Shown: one piece after another, positions 43,766 to 52,290 of the stretch
Layout of the letters: each line of letters starts with the position of its first letter
How positions within the stretch are numbered: the stretch's first letter is position 1
Source of the DNA: a virus
Length of the DNA: 64,000 bases
Strand: one strand, 5' to 3'
Virus record (IMG/VR): IMGVR_UViG_3300048438_000153
Span: 211,103 to 275,102 of that record
Notes under the pieces: generated by a model
Told to the model about the DNA's origin: nothing
Database searches by the model: none
Seen by the model: the letters and a program-made list of their open reading frames with translations, nothing else
Translations under genes and position numbers: made by a program

Positions 43766-45021
43766 TGAAGATATCTAAGAATGACTTGAAGGAAACTCTT
43801 TCAATCGCACAGGCGACGCTCGGAAGCGGGCCTGACATCACCTCACATTTCTTATTTGAAAGCGTGAGTGGCGAAGTTTTCGTTTCTGCGTGTAACCCAC
43901 CGCGCATTTACTCCTCTATTCCGCTCAAGGGAGCAAAAGTCGATGAGGTTGAGAATGACGATGGTGAGACAGAGAGCGCCTTTCAAGCATTTACTATTGA
44001 AGGTAAGCGCGTGCTTCAAGCGATTGATGCAGTAGAAGGTCTTCTTTCTATCTCTATTTCAGAGGGTCAGGTTTCTATCGTCTCCGACAAGGGAACTGTC
44101 GATCTGTCTAGTCTCGATCCTACAGTGTTTCCCCCTTGGAGAGATATGCTCAAGGACGCTCAGAAGCAGTCTGAAGTCCCTTCAGGTGTGCTCCATGACA
44201 CTCTCCTCATCTCTAAGCCTTTCGCGTCTACCGATGAGGCTCGACGCCCTGAGCTCGCTCAGGTCTACGTCAAAGATGGTATGGCTTTCTCGTGTGATGG
44301 GTTTGGTCTTTCTATGGCTAAGTCTGAGGGCTTCAAAGACCTAGAAGTCAAGTTCCACCTCAAGGACGTGTCTCCCGCAGTCAAGTTCTTAAAGGCTCAT
44401 GAGGGTCACTCTGTTGAGGTTTCTAAGTCAGACAAGGCAGTGTTTCTCAAAGCTGAGGACGGGGCAATCTTCGGTCTTATGGATGTACCATTTGATATGC
44501 CTACAGTTATCACTCAGAAATACATGGATGCGTTTGATTGGACACCTCGCCGTGTATGGCGTATTAAGAAGGCTGACTTCTCCAACGCGCTTAAGTTTCT
44601 TTCTTCGGGCGCTGATGGTTCCAACATGAAAGTAAAGCTCATTGACGCGGAGGCCGAGACTCTTTCTCCCCCTCGCCTAGAGATGGATGCCTACAACGGA
44701 CGCAGTGTAATCTCGTATAACCTCGACCCTGTTAGTCTGAGCGTGGAGCTTACAGATGACTTTGACCTCAACACGATTGAAGACATCGAGGAGCGCCTGT
44801 ATGCCTCACGTCTGCTTGAGGATAAGAAAGGCGAGACAGAGGGAGAGGACATTGACTCTTTCCACTTTAATCTGAGCTACATGAAGCGAAGCCTAGATGT
44901 GACTTCCGATATAATCACATTCGGCTGTAACCGAGAGGGAGAGAAGCGCGGTTATATGCTCTTCAAGCAATCGACCTCTAGCGGTGTCGAAATCGTGTCA
45001 ATCTTAGGTTGGATGTTATAA
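43762..45021 (+). CDS. dnaN: Beta sliding clamp-like processivity factor
   Basis: The sequence resembles DnaN rather than the T4-type clamp. Domain 2 starts with LHDTLLISKPFASTDEARRP and ELAQVYVKDGMAFSCDGFGL, matching the bacterial pattern of F-A-x-S-x-D-E-x-R-P followed by a ligand strand. Repeated strand-helix elements (ISKNDLKETLSIAQATL at the start and KKADFSNALKFLSSG in domain 3) fit three similar domains. Length 419 is a little above bacterial 366. With DnaX, HolA-like and HolB-like genes it completes a clamp system. Confidence 0.72.
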   Translation: MMKISKNDLKETLSIAQATLGSGPDITSHFLFESVSGEVFVSACNPPRIYSSIPLKGAKVDEVENDDGETESAFQAFTIEGKRVLQAIDAVEGLLSISISEGQVSIVSDKGTVDLSSLDPTVFPPWRDMLKDAQKQSEVPSGVLHDTLLISKPFASTDEARRPELAQVYVKDGMAFSCDGFGLSMAKSEGFKDLEVKFHLKDVSPAVKFLKAHEGHSVEVSKSDKAVFLKAEDGAIFGLMDVPFDMPTVITQKYMDAFDWTPRRVWRIKKADFSNALKFLSSGADGSNMKVKLIDAEAETLSPPRLEMDAYNGRSVISYNLDPVSLSVELTDDFDLNTIEDIEERLYASRLLEDKKGETEGEDIDSFHFNLSYMKRSLDVTSDIITFGCNREGEKRGYMLFKQSTSSGVEIVSILGWML

Positions 45022-45025
45022 GCTA

Positions 45026-45643
45026 ATGTATACACTCAAGGAACGCTTTCTTAAGGTAAAGACCCTTCAAGAAACAGAGCAGAAGAAAGTCAATAACCTC
45101 GATCTTGAGATCGCGATCCTTGAGTCAGACTTAGATGTCAAACAACAAGCACAGGGAGTGCTTGACCTCCTCGCAGAGAAAGAAGTCGAGGAGGGTGTTA
45201 AGACGTATATCGCACTACTTGATGAGGGGTTGAAAGCAATCTTCCCTGAGCAAGATATCAGTCAGGTAGCTGAGATCACAAAGATCAGAGGAAAAGTCTC
45301 TGTCCGTCTTAAAACGGTCGTTAAGGGCAAGGATGGTATCGAAGTAGAGGGAGAGGGGCTTGACACATTTGGAGGCGCTGTGAGTACAGTACAGAGCCTC
45401 CTGTTGCGCGTCTCGCTCTTACTTAAGAGAGGTCTTAGACCTGTCCTCGTTCTCGATGAGACTTTCCCCGCCGTAGATGAGAATCGCGTGGAACTCCTCG
45501 TCGATTTCTTAAAGGCTCTATGTTCAAGATTGGACATGGATATATTATGTGTTTCCCACAACACCTCTCTAGCCGATAGTGCTGACCGATCATACAAGGT
45601 CAAAGCTACGAAAAACGGAGCGGTGTTCACCGAGATGAGTTGA
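45026..45643 (+). CDS. SbcC/Rad50 C-terminal half (signature and Walker B)
   Basis: After a 75-residue coiled coil, the protein shows a degenerate ABC signature TFGGAVSTVQ (114-123), then Walker B VLVLDETFPAVDENR with D144-E145, the D-loop, and H178 in LCVSHNT (H-loop). No Walker A is present. It is therefore the C-lobe that should pair with the Walker A half at 39453 to form a working Rad50/SbcC ATPase. It follows dnaN by four bases. Confidence 0.8.
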   Translation: MYTLKERFLKVKTLQETEQKKVNNLDLEIAILESDLDVKQQAQGVLDLLAEKEVEEGVKTYIALLDEGLKAIFPEQDISQVAEITKIRGKVSVRLKTVVKGKDGIEVEGEGLDTFGGAVSTVQSLLLRVSLLLKRGLRPVLVLDETFPAVDENRVELLVDFLKALCSRLDMDILCVSHNTSLADSADRSYKVKATKNGAVFTEMS

Positions 45644-45646
45644 GCT

Positions 45647-46081
45647 ATGAAATCTGAAGGAAAGATCAAACACAAGCTCAAGCAAGTGAAACACCGCATC
45701 ACTCAGAAAGAGATGCGGAAAGCTACCTCAAAGAAGCCCTGTAACTGTAAGCACAGTGGTGTCGTGAGAGGTAGTGCTTCCGAACCTCTTTTCCATGTGT
45801 GCCTCATGGATTCAGATAAACCCGATGAGTGGGAGGGGATGATCTGTGACGCGAGCGTTCCGAACACCTGTCCGTTCTTTCAACCTAGAAAGAGCAAGGG
45901 TGAAGTTCAGGCAGAGGTCGATGAACTCTTAAATAGTGGTGACATGGGTATCATAGCATCGAAGTATCCTGATATCGCTGCCCTTCTTTGGGTTCTCGCG
46001 GGTGTTGACATAAACTCTGAAGAAAGAAATGAAGATGATGAACCCTCAGATCCTAGAGATCATACAGATGAAGAAAGATAA
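45647..46081 (+). CDS. Cysteine-rich hypothetical protein, 144 aa
   Basis: A basic N-terminus is followed by C-N-C (KPCNCKHSGVV), HVCLMD, MICDAS and NTCPFFQP, five cysteines that could bind zinc. The tail is acidic. Similar small Cys proteins occur in phages, but I cannot name a family. It starts three bases after the SbcC C-half stop and is likely in the same transcript. Confidence 0.6.
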   Translation: MKSEGKIKHKLKQVKHRITQKEMRKATSKKPCNCKHSGVVRGSASEPLFHVCLMDSDKPDEWEGMICDASVPNTCPFFQPRKSKGEVQAEVDELLNSGDMGIIASKYPDIAALLWVLAGVDINSEERNEDDEPSDPRDHTDEER

Positions 46082-46505
46082 GACTCCCCTCATGCTCGAA
46101 ATGCCTGTGCCTGAAAAGTCTTTCCCTTACCTCGTGGGAAACCCCAAAGAAGGGTCTGATCTTCTTAAGTGGGTAGAAGCACCTTCAGTCAGAGGTACGA
46201 TTCTTTCTTGGGGGATTGAGTGCTCCGTAGAGGATATTCTTTCAGAGATGGAGCGCATGATAAAAAATCGAGGAACTGAAGAGCAGTGGGGCATCATTCA
46301 GATATGTAGTAACACAGCGGGGCAAAGGATGCTTTCTCTAGGTATCTCTGAAACCCGAAAAGTTGGCAACGCTGTCGTACCTAAAAACCCTAGCTTACTA
46401 GGGTGCATCATTATCATCGGGGGAAAGAAATACCCCCTCATCCATAACCCATCGAGAGGTATCACCTACCTCTCAGAAAATCAGGAGAGCCATCACAATG
46501 GATAG
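46029..46505 (+). CDS. hypothetical protein, up to 158 aa
   Basis: A soluble alpha/beta protein with no recognised family (GIECSVEDILSEMERMIKNR, LLGCIIIIGGKKYPL). The start is unclear: ATG 46029 overlaps the upstream gene by 53 bases, and an ATG at 46071 is also in frame; neither has a strong ribosome site. It overlaps the next gene by eight bases. Confidence 0.6.
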   Translation: MKMMNPQILEIIQMKKDKTPLMLEMPVPEKSFPYLVGNPKEGSDLLKWVEAPSVRGTILSWGIECSVEDILSEMERMIKNRGTEEQWGIIQICSNTAGQRMLSLGISETRKVGNAVVPKNPSLLGCIIIIGGKKYPLIHNPSRGITYLSENQESHHNG

Positions 46506-46953
46506 ATGGAAAGCGGGCGATCAAGTCCAAGAGCAAATCAGAAATCTTATCGGTCAAGCACACCCTCATCTCGTAGATATCTGCGACGACATCATCGTGA
46601 TCTTCAAAGAGAAAGCGTCCCGAAAGGGCGGTCAGCCCGTACTCGGTAAGACCTCCAAAGCACCTTCCCTTATTTCTCTTCTCGGTGAGCGCGAGTATCA
46701 GTTCGTGATTGAGCTTGCCGCTGACACTTGGAATCAGCTTGACGACGTTCAGAAAAACTCCCTCCTCGACCATCAGCTCTGCTTTATCGGAGGCGAGGAA
46801 GATCAGAAGTCGGGCGAGATGAAATATCACCTCACGACTCCTGATATCTCTTATTTCTCTTCTGAGGTTGAGCGTAACGGACATTGGCGTCCCGACCTCT
46901 CAGAGAAAGACGAAGAGAGCGAAGACGAGGGTCTGTTAGAGGATCTTGTATGA
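46498..46953 (+). CDS. Phage metallopeptidase-family protein, catalytic site lost
   Basis: The layout matches the family called putative phage metallopeptidase: HPHLVDICDDIIVIFKEKAS, FVIELAADTWNQLDD, LLDHQLCFIGG and DISYFSSEVERNGHWRPDL. In active-looking members the third block reads D-H-E-L-C-H. Here the Glu is Gln and the second His is Phe, so zinc catalysis is unlikely. It may be a binding protein or decoy. It is coupled to the next gene by ATGA. Confidence 0.65.
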   Translation: MDRWKAGDQVQEQIRNLIGQAHPHLVDICDDIIVIFKEKASRKGGQPVLGKTSKAPSLISLLGEREYQFVIELAADTWNQLDDVQKNSLLDHQLCFIGGEEDQKSGEMKYHLTTPDISYFSSEVERNGHWRPDLSEKDEESEDEGLLEDLV

Positions 46954-47132
46954 GATATTGGCTCGGCTCTGTGATCCATAACTGCATCGCACACCCACTC
47001 ATCCCTTTCTTACCCGATTCATGGGGAGATCGCTTCCATGATTGGACTGCTCAGTTCATGGACGGATCGCCTTACTACGAGACTGAAGATGAGTGTGTAC
47101 TCACTAAGATTGAGAAAGAAGATTCGCTTTGA
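46950..47132 (+). CDS. Small conserved-type phage protein, 60 aa
   Basis: The ATG overlaps the previous TGA, with AGAGGA six bases upstream. The peptide WLGSVIHNCIAHPLIPFLPD followed by DRFHDWTAQ has the H-N-x-x-A-H-P and H-D-W-T pattern of a small protein seen in many phages. The longer frame from 46884 is rejected because it lies inside the previous gene without a ribosome site. Function unknown. Confidence 0.7.
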   Translation: MRYWLGSVIHNCIAHPLIPFLPDSWGDRFHDWTAQFMDGSPYYETEDECVLTKIEKEDSL

Positions 47133-47608
47133 AGTACGCCTTTAATGAGGATGGGAAAACGATCATCGTCTCTAGGGAAGAGATCGAGTTTCTCGTCACT
47201 AAGAATGACATGACAGAAGAAGAGAAAGAGCGCGCCGTCTTTGACTATCTCAACGAAGTCAACGCCTCCGTCTACTCAGATATTACTTTCAATGAGTATC
47301 AAGATTTCACTAAGCAAACCGCTATCTACCCTCAAAGCAGAGCCCTTGAGTATCTGTGTTTAGGGCTCGCATCTGAAGCGGGTGAAGTAGCGGGGAAACT
47401 TAAGAAGATCATCCGAGATGAAGACGGTCAAGTGAGCCCCACAACCCGATCTCAAATGGTAAAGGAAATCGGTGATGTCCTTTGGTACTGCGCTCGCTTC
47501 GTAGATGAGCTCGGCGGTTCTCTTTCTGAAGTAGCGGAGCTGAACATGGATAAGCTCATCAGCCGAAAGAACAGGGAAGTTCTAGGTGGCTCAGGAGACG
47601 ACCGATAA
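47129..47608 (+). CDS. mazG: MazG-like nucleotide pyrophosphohydrolase
   Basis: The C-terminal 110 residues form a MazG fold: EYQDFTKQTAIYP, then GLASEAGEVAGKLKKIIRD (the E-x-x-E metal site) and KEIGDVLWYCARFVDELG (the second E-x-x-D). It would cleave NTPs to NMP and PPi. The TTG start overlaps the upstream TGA (TTGA). The first 50 residues are extra and not recognised. It ends the plus-strand unit just before a terminator. Confidence 0.82.
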   Translation: MKYAFNEDGKTIIVSREEIEFLVTKNDMTEEEKERAVFDYLNEVNASVYSDITFNEYQDFTKQTAIYPQSRALEYLCLGLASEAGEVAGKLKKIIRDEDGQVSPTTRSQMVKEIGDVLWYCARFVDELGGSLSEVAELNMDKLISRKNREVLGGSGDDR

Positions 47609-47614
47609 AACGAG

Positions 47615-47666
47615 AAAGGGGGGCTTGCTAGGCATTTCTAAAAGACCACCCAACAAGCCCCCCTTT
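47615..47666. terminator. Bidirectional terminator between mazG and uvrD-like
   Basis: Arms 47615-47627 and 47654-47666 pair perfectly over 13 bases (AAAGGGGGGCTTG and its complement) around a 26-base loop. The A-rich ends give T-runs in both directions. It lies between two convergent genes. Confidence 0.75.
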
Positions 47667-47702
47667 AGAGCTTAAGAAAAGCTCCTGTCAGAGACAATGA
47701 TC

Positions 47703-50700
47703 TCAGTAGAGGCTGAGCGCCTCGTCGATCTCTGCGTCAGTCATATCGTCATCCTCGATGGTGACATCCTCTGAAAGAATCTCAAGGGCTGTCGCGAGCT
47801 TCGTTGAACCCGTCTTAGAGCCACAATCAAGACCCATCTTCCCGATGAACTCTGAAGGCTCAAGCTCCTCTCCCTTTTCATTCTGCTCGTAAGAAAGAAC
47901 CGTGACGCTCTTCATACCGCGAGTGACTGCGACGTAGGCGAGCTTCTGCTCTTGTTCTGCTTTATCAGCCTGAGCCTGAGCTTCGTTAGCGTGGATGATA
48001 GGGTCGAAATCCACTTTGTCTGAGGGGAACTTGCCTTCGATCATCGGGACGTAAAGGTTCGGAACTTCAAGACCCTTCCAACCGTGAACGGTGTCGAGGA
48101 CAACAGCATCCTCATCGCTCTTGGCGAACCCTCTCTTAGCCTTGCTCTTCATGACCTTAATCTTATCAAGAGCTTCTTGGACGCTCTCATGCTTATTGAA
48201 GAGAGATCGCAGAGAAGGGAGAGGAGCAAGGTTGTACTCTTCAGGGTCGCCTTGACTGTCGCCTTCAGATTCGACGCTCGGCTCAATTTCACCGCCTCCG
48301 TCAGAAACCATCTTGCTAAGGTACTCCGTGTCAGAAGCCTTCACCTTTGAAGCGAGGATTTCATGGAGTTTCTTTCCATTAGGTCCTTCTACATAGAAGT
48401 CTTCGTCTCCCTCATAGATGGGCTTATATCCGAGAGCGATGTCGAAAGCCTCTTTAGGTCTAGCCGTACCCTCACCACCCCAATGAGCAAGCATCTCCAA
48501 ATACTTAAAAATCTCGTTCTTCTTCTTATCTTTAGAATCAATGCCAAGAGCTTCTAAAAGGGTGTAGAAGTTATCTTCTTGACCCTCGTCAACTTGATCC
48601 ATGATATGATCAGGCAGATCTTCAACTTTTACTTTAAAAGAGTCAGCCACTTTTCCGAGCGTCTTTCCGTTGAAAGAGCTTGGGAAGTCGTACCCGAAAT
48701 CTCTCCATGAGTTGAAGAGAGCACTCATTCTGAGAGAAACGTCTGAGCTTGACGCGCCCATTACTCTGATGATTGACTTTGTAGAGGTGTGGTTGAAGGG
48801 ATCTACGCCTGATACGAAAGGGATGTCTTGCTCAAGTAAAGCGAGGGCGTATGGGATGACCTCAGCGTTGGTTCGGCAAGCGATACCGAAATCGCTAGGT
48901 GTGCTCGTCTGAACACTACTAGTGATAGCTGTCTTAATGTCTGAAGCGAGGCTACGAGCAGACTCATTCGCGTTCTTCTTTCTTTCGTGCTTAATAGAGT
49001 CTTGACTACCCTTGAAAGAAGCGACGCAAGAAAGCCCTAGACCCTTACTCGCGAGTCGGTTGGCTGCGCTGACAATGTTCTCACCTGAGCGGAAGTTAAG
49101 CCCGATAGACATAAGATCGAAAGAGCCTTGATTAGTCTTAGACTTACTCGTGAACTCTTGTGAGGTCGCGCCTCGGAAGCCGTAGATACTCTGATTCTCA
49201 TCGCCGATGAGAGTGAAGCTCGTACCCTGAGTCGCTACAGGGGCTTTCACAGGAACAGGCTTAGAGTTAGAACCCTTAGCTGAGTATGTTCCCGCAATCA
49301 TGCCGAAGAAAGCGTGCTGGACAAGGTTCAAGTCTTGAGCTTCGTCAACAATGATGTGCTTGTATTGAGCGCGGATCTCATCAAGGTTTTTCTTATAAGA
49401 AAGAAGCCTCGTAGCTTTGATCAGAACATCGTCGAAGTCCATTCGGTCGTCAATGTTTAAGAGATGCTGATAAGCACCATAGACTCTCGCTTGCATCTCA
49501 AAGAGATCACCCTTACCTGAGACTTTTACCCAAGCCTCAGAAGGGGATAGCATACGCGCCTTACATTTAGTAATGAAGAGCTGACATTTCTTAGCTGAAG
49601 GGATCTTAATCTCAGCCCCTTGACTTCCCATCCCCATGATGCCCCACCAAGCAGACTCAGTAGATGCTTTCTTTCCTTTCTTCTCCACTGCACTAGGGAA
49701 AGAATAAGAGTCGATTTTCTCTTGGTTTCCGCCGAAAGCTCTCGCCAAGATTTTCTCGCCTCTCGACGTTTTCAAGATAGAGTCAATGAGGCTGACGTTC
49801 TCGGTAGTTACGCTCCCTACTCCGTTTTTCTTATAGCTCTCTCTAATACCCAAGACGACAGAAGACACGTTTTCTTTCTCGTATCCTTTCTCCTCACGCC
49901 AATTCTCAACGGTGTAGATCATAGAAAGAACACGGATGTCGTCTCTTTCTGCACTCGCACTCATTGGAGTCATCTTCTCAGACCAAAAGCTATCACTCTT
50001 AGGTCTTGAGCCTGAATTGGGCGTGTCTTTCGCGAGCTTAACTGCTCTCTGTACGAAAGAAAGAAGATCGTACTCATCAACTATTTTCTTAACTCCCGCA
50101 GAAGGGTCAAAGCGGTTGATAAACTCAATCGCAATTGAGTGAGTGGTGCGCCCAATCGTAGTGTACTCAATGTTCTTGAGTGATCTACCTACGGCGTCCT
50201 CGATCTTTTTCTTAAGGTCACTAGCAGACTTCCTAGAGAAAGAACAAGCAAGGATAGAGTAAGGGTCTGCTCCCTTGTCTTTGATGAGGTGAGCTACCTT
50301 ACCTGAGAGAACACGGGTCTTACCTGATCCCGCGCCCGCAGAAATGATAGTCATCCCGTCAGAAAGCATCGCGTCCTCTTGCTCTCTCGTAAGACCTAGA
50401 TCGCCACCGATATCAGTTTTATGCTCAGCGTCTGTGACGAGAACCTTAGCCTCATTCAAGACCTTGATAACCTCTACGATAGAGCTATCTAGATTGCCCT
50501 CAGTCTGCGCCTCTTCGATAAGGTTGTTCTGCTCTCTAAGAATCTCGGGGAGAGAAGCTCCGCTTTCCCTATTCTCTTTGAGAGACTTAAGTAGACCCCG
50601 AACCTCGGCAGATTCGCTCGCAGTCTTCGCAGGAGAGCCATACGCTTCGGCTACTTTCTGCATGGACTTGATTAAGGCTTTAGACCTTCCATCGGGAGGA

Positions 50701-51353
50701 GTCTTAGTGCTGACGTTAACGATATCTGTTAAAGTTGGCGCATCGGTCAATGAGCGAAGCTCTTTCACCCTAGCGTTGTCGAAAACGTCTTTGACCTCTT
50801 GAAGATCAGTGTTTTTAATCTTATTGAGCGTCACATGAGTTGCCCTCGCAGCGTATGCGATTTCTCTCACATTGTTCAGATTTCCTCTGACGGTCTTGAG
50901 GAGGCGACTGATCTGTGTTCTCGCGCTGTTGTTACTAATGGCGCTGATGAGGTCTCTTTGAACATCGAAAAACACGTTGTGCTGTACGTCGAGCTTCTTA
51001 ATGCTATCTTGAAGATCAGAAACCGCCTCAGAAAGAGATGGGTCAGGGTTGTTGTGTGAAGCAACAATCGCATCGTAGTAAACTTTAAGAGACTTGACGA
51101 TAAGCACCATTCTCTTCTGCTGATTCTGATCAACTTTGGTAGGCTTGGGCATACTCTTGAGAGATTTGATCTGAGCCTTGTTCAGACCAACCTCTAATCT
51201 AAGAGTGTTTTCGCCTGTGACACCTTTCTCAAGGAGAGCGTATGCCGACTCGATTGAGTCAATCATGCGGTATTCAATGGCATCTTCGATCAACCTAATG
51301 GCGGTTATGTAGTTTTCGCGGTTCGTAGCCGCTTCTTTCTTAAGATTGGACAT
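47703..51353 (-). CDS. UvrD/PcrA-like SF1 helicase with long N-terminus
   Basis: Motifs appear in order: LTREQEDAM (Q motif), SAGAGSGKTRVL (Walker A near 341), ACSFSRKSASDLKKKI (Ia), IIVDEAQDLNLVQ (II), FTLIGDENQSIYGFRG (III), SIGLNFRSGENIV (IV), VHGWKGLEVPNLYVPMIEG (V) and LAYVAVTRGMKSV (VI). The first 330 residues are predicted helical and not found in standard UvrD. Total 1216 residues against about 720. It may couple unwinding to a phage-specific partner. GAGGGG precedes the ATG. Confidence 0.9.
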   Translation of the reverse strand: MSNLKKEAATNRENYITAIRLIEDAIEYRMIDSIESAYALLEKGVTGENTLRLEVGLNKAQIKSLKSMPKPTKVDQNQQKRMVLIVKSLKVYYDAIVASHNNPDPSLSEAVSDLQDSIKKLDVQHNVFFDVQRDLISAISNNSARTQISRLLKTVRGNLNNVREIAYAARATHVTLNKIKNTDLQEVKDVFDNARVKELRSLTDAPTLTDIVNVSTKTPPDGRSKALIKSMQKVAEAYGSPAKTASESAEVRGLLKSLKENRESGASLPEILREQNNLIEEAQTEGNLDSSIVEVIKVLNEAKVLVTDAEHKTDIGGDLGLTREQEDAMLSDGMTIISAGAGSGKTRVLSGKVAHLIKDKGADPYSILACSFSRKSASDLKKKIEDAVGRSLKNIEYTTIGRTTHSIAIEFINRFDPSAGVKKIVDEYDLLSFVQRAVKLAKDTPNSGSRPKSDSFWSEKMTPMSASAERDDIRVLSMIYTVENWREEKGYEKENVSSVVLGIRESYKKNGVGSVTTENVSLIDSILKTSRGEKILARAFGGNQEKIDSYSFPSAVEKKGKKASTESAWWGIMGMGSQGAEIKIPSAKKCQLFITKCKARMLSPSEAWVKVSGKGDLFEMQARVYGAYQHLLNIDDRMDFDDVLIKATRLLSYKKNLDEIRAQYKHIIVDEAQDLNLVQHAFFGMIAGTYSAKGSNSKPVPVKAPVATQGTSFTLIGDENQSIYGFRGATSQEFTSKSKTNQGSFDLMSIGLNFRSGENIVSAANRLASKGLGLSCVASFKGSQDSIKHERKKNANESARSLASDIKTAITSSVQTSTPSDFGIACRTNAEVIPYALALLEQDIPFVSGVDPFNHTSTKSIIRVMGASSSDVSLRMSALFNSWRDFGYDFPSSFNGKTLGKVADSFKVKVEDLPDHIMDQVDEGQEDNFYTLLEALGIDSKDKKKNEIFKYLEMLAHWGGEGTARPKEAFDIALGYKPIYEGDEDFYVEGPNGKKLHEILASKVKASDTEYLSKMVSDGGGEIEPSVESEGDSQGDPEEYNLAPLPSLRSLFNKHESVQEALDKIKVMKSKAKRGFAKSDEDAVVLDTVHGWKGLEVPNLYVPMIEGKFPSDKVDFDPIIHANEAQAQADKAEQEQKLAYVAVTRGMKSVTVLSYEQNEKGEELEPSEFIGKMGLDCGSKTGSTKLATALEILSEDVTIEDDDMTDAEIDEALSLY

Positions 51354-51499
51354 ACAGCGCCCCTCGCTTTCTTATTTCAAGATAGGTTCTATTCAACCAA
51401 CTCCATAAAGAGACTATCACCACTTCAAACGCGGATAAGAATCGGTAAAGTGGTTATAGTGCTCTTAGAGAAAACTCCCCAACAAAGAGGACTATGATC

Positions 51500-51739
51500 A
51501 TGAATGAGAAAGACATTGAAGAGGCGAGCCTGGTGTTTCTCGTCATAGACGAAGAAGGCAACCTCATCTCCGTTCAGAATGAGATCCATAAAATGACTGA
51601 AAAACAGCACGAAATGTTTACGAGAGTAATCGCCGTACACAAACCCTCTTTCGTCCTGTTTTTCTTTCTCAAAGTAGAGCTTCTCTTCGACATCTTATCG
51701 GAAAAAATCTTAAACATTTTCGAGGACAGATTTAAATGA
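51500..51739 (+). CDS. hypothetical protein, 79 aa
   Basis: ATG 51500 is preferred because AGAGGA lies eight bases upstream; the ATG at 51494 is too close to it. The N-terminal half is soluble (VFLVIDEEGNLISVQ) and the C-terminal part is hydrophobic (SFVLFFFLKVELLFDIL), perhaps membrane-associating. No family. It overlaps the kinase by ATGA. Confidence 0.55.
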   Translation: MNEKDIEEASLVFLVIDEEGNLISVQNEIHKMTEKQHEMFTRVIAVHKPSFVLFFFLKVELLFDILSEKILNIFEDRFK

Positions 51740-52290
51740 AACAAGTGATTCTAATCAGAGGCTTATCAGGGTCGGGAAAGACGACTCTAGCTGAGACAAT
51801 CGTTTCGGGTAATGACAACTCAGGCGAGGTGTGCGCCGACGATTTCTTTCTAGACGAAGAGGGCAACTATCACTTCGACTTTAAGAAGATCAAGGAATCC
51901 CACGCTTGGTGTCAGTCAGAAACGAGAGAGATGATGGAAGATGGCCTTGAGGTCATTGTCGTACACAACACCTTTAAACAACAGTGGGAAGCAACGCCCT
52001 ACTTTGATCTCGCGAAAGAATACTCTTACGAGGTTCAAGTTGTCTCTCTTTATGATGGAGGACTAAGCAATGGAGATCTCGCGAAGAGGTGTGTTCATGG
52101 TCTGAATCCGCGTCAGATTAACGATCAAAGAGGGAAGTGGGATCTCAACGTCCACCCTCACAGAAAGAACCGACCTCGCGCTCCGAAGAATATGTTCATG
52201 TATGGGTGGAATATGCCTCCATATCCGCATTTCCCTCCTCATCAGAATGACCCGAGACAATGGCGATCAAAGTCGGGCAGAGACTACTGA
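51736..52290 (+). CDS. P-loop kinase, NEDD4-binding-protein-2-like
   Basis: Walker A is G9-L-S-G-S-G-K-T-T. VCADDFFLDEEGNYHFDFKK and ESHAWCQ, then VIVVHNTFKQQWEATPYFDL, match the AAA_33/N4BP2L1 kinase group, related to polynucleotide kinases. The C-terminal 50 residues are Pro/His/Asn-rich (MPPYPHFPPHQND) and probably disordered. Substrate unknown; 5'-end phosphorylation of nucleic acid is the likeliest guess. Confidence 0.72.
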   Translation: MKQVILIRGLSGSGKTTLAETIVSGNDNSGEVCADDFFLDEEGNYHFDFKKIKESHAWCQSETREMMEDGLEVIVVHNTFKQQWEATPYFDLAKEYSYEVQVVSLYDGGLSNGDLAKRCVHGLNPRQINDQRGKWDLNVHPHRKNRPRAPKNMFMYGWNMPPYPHFPPHQNDPRQWRSKSGRDY

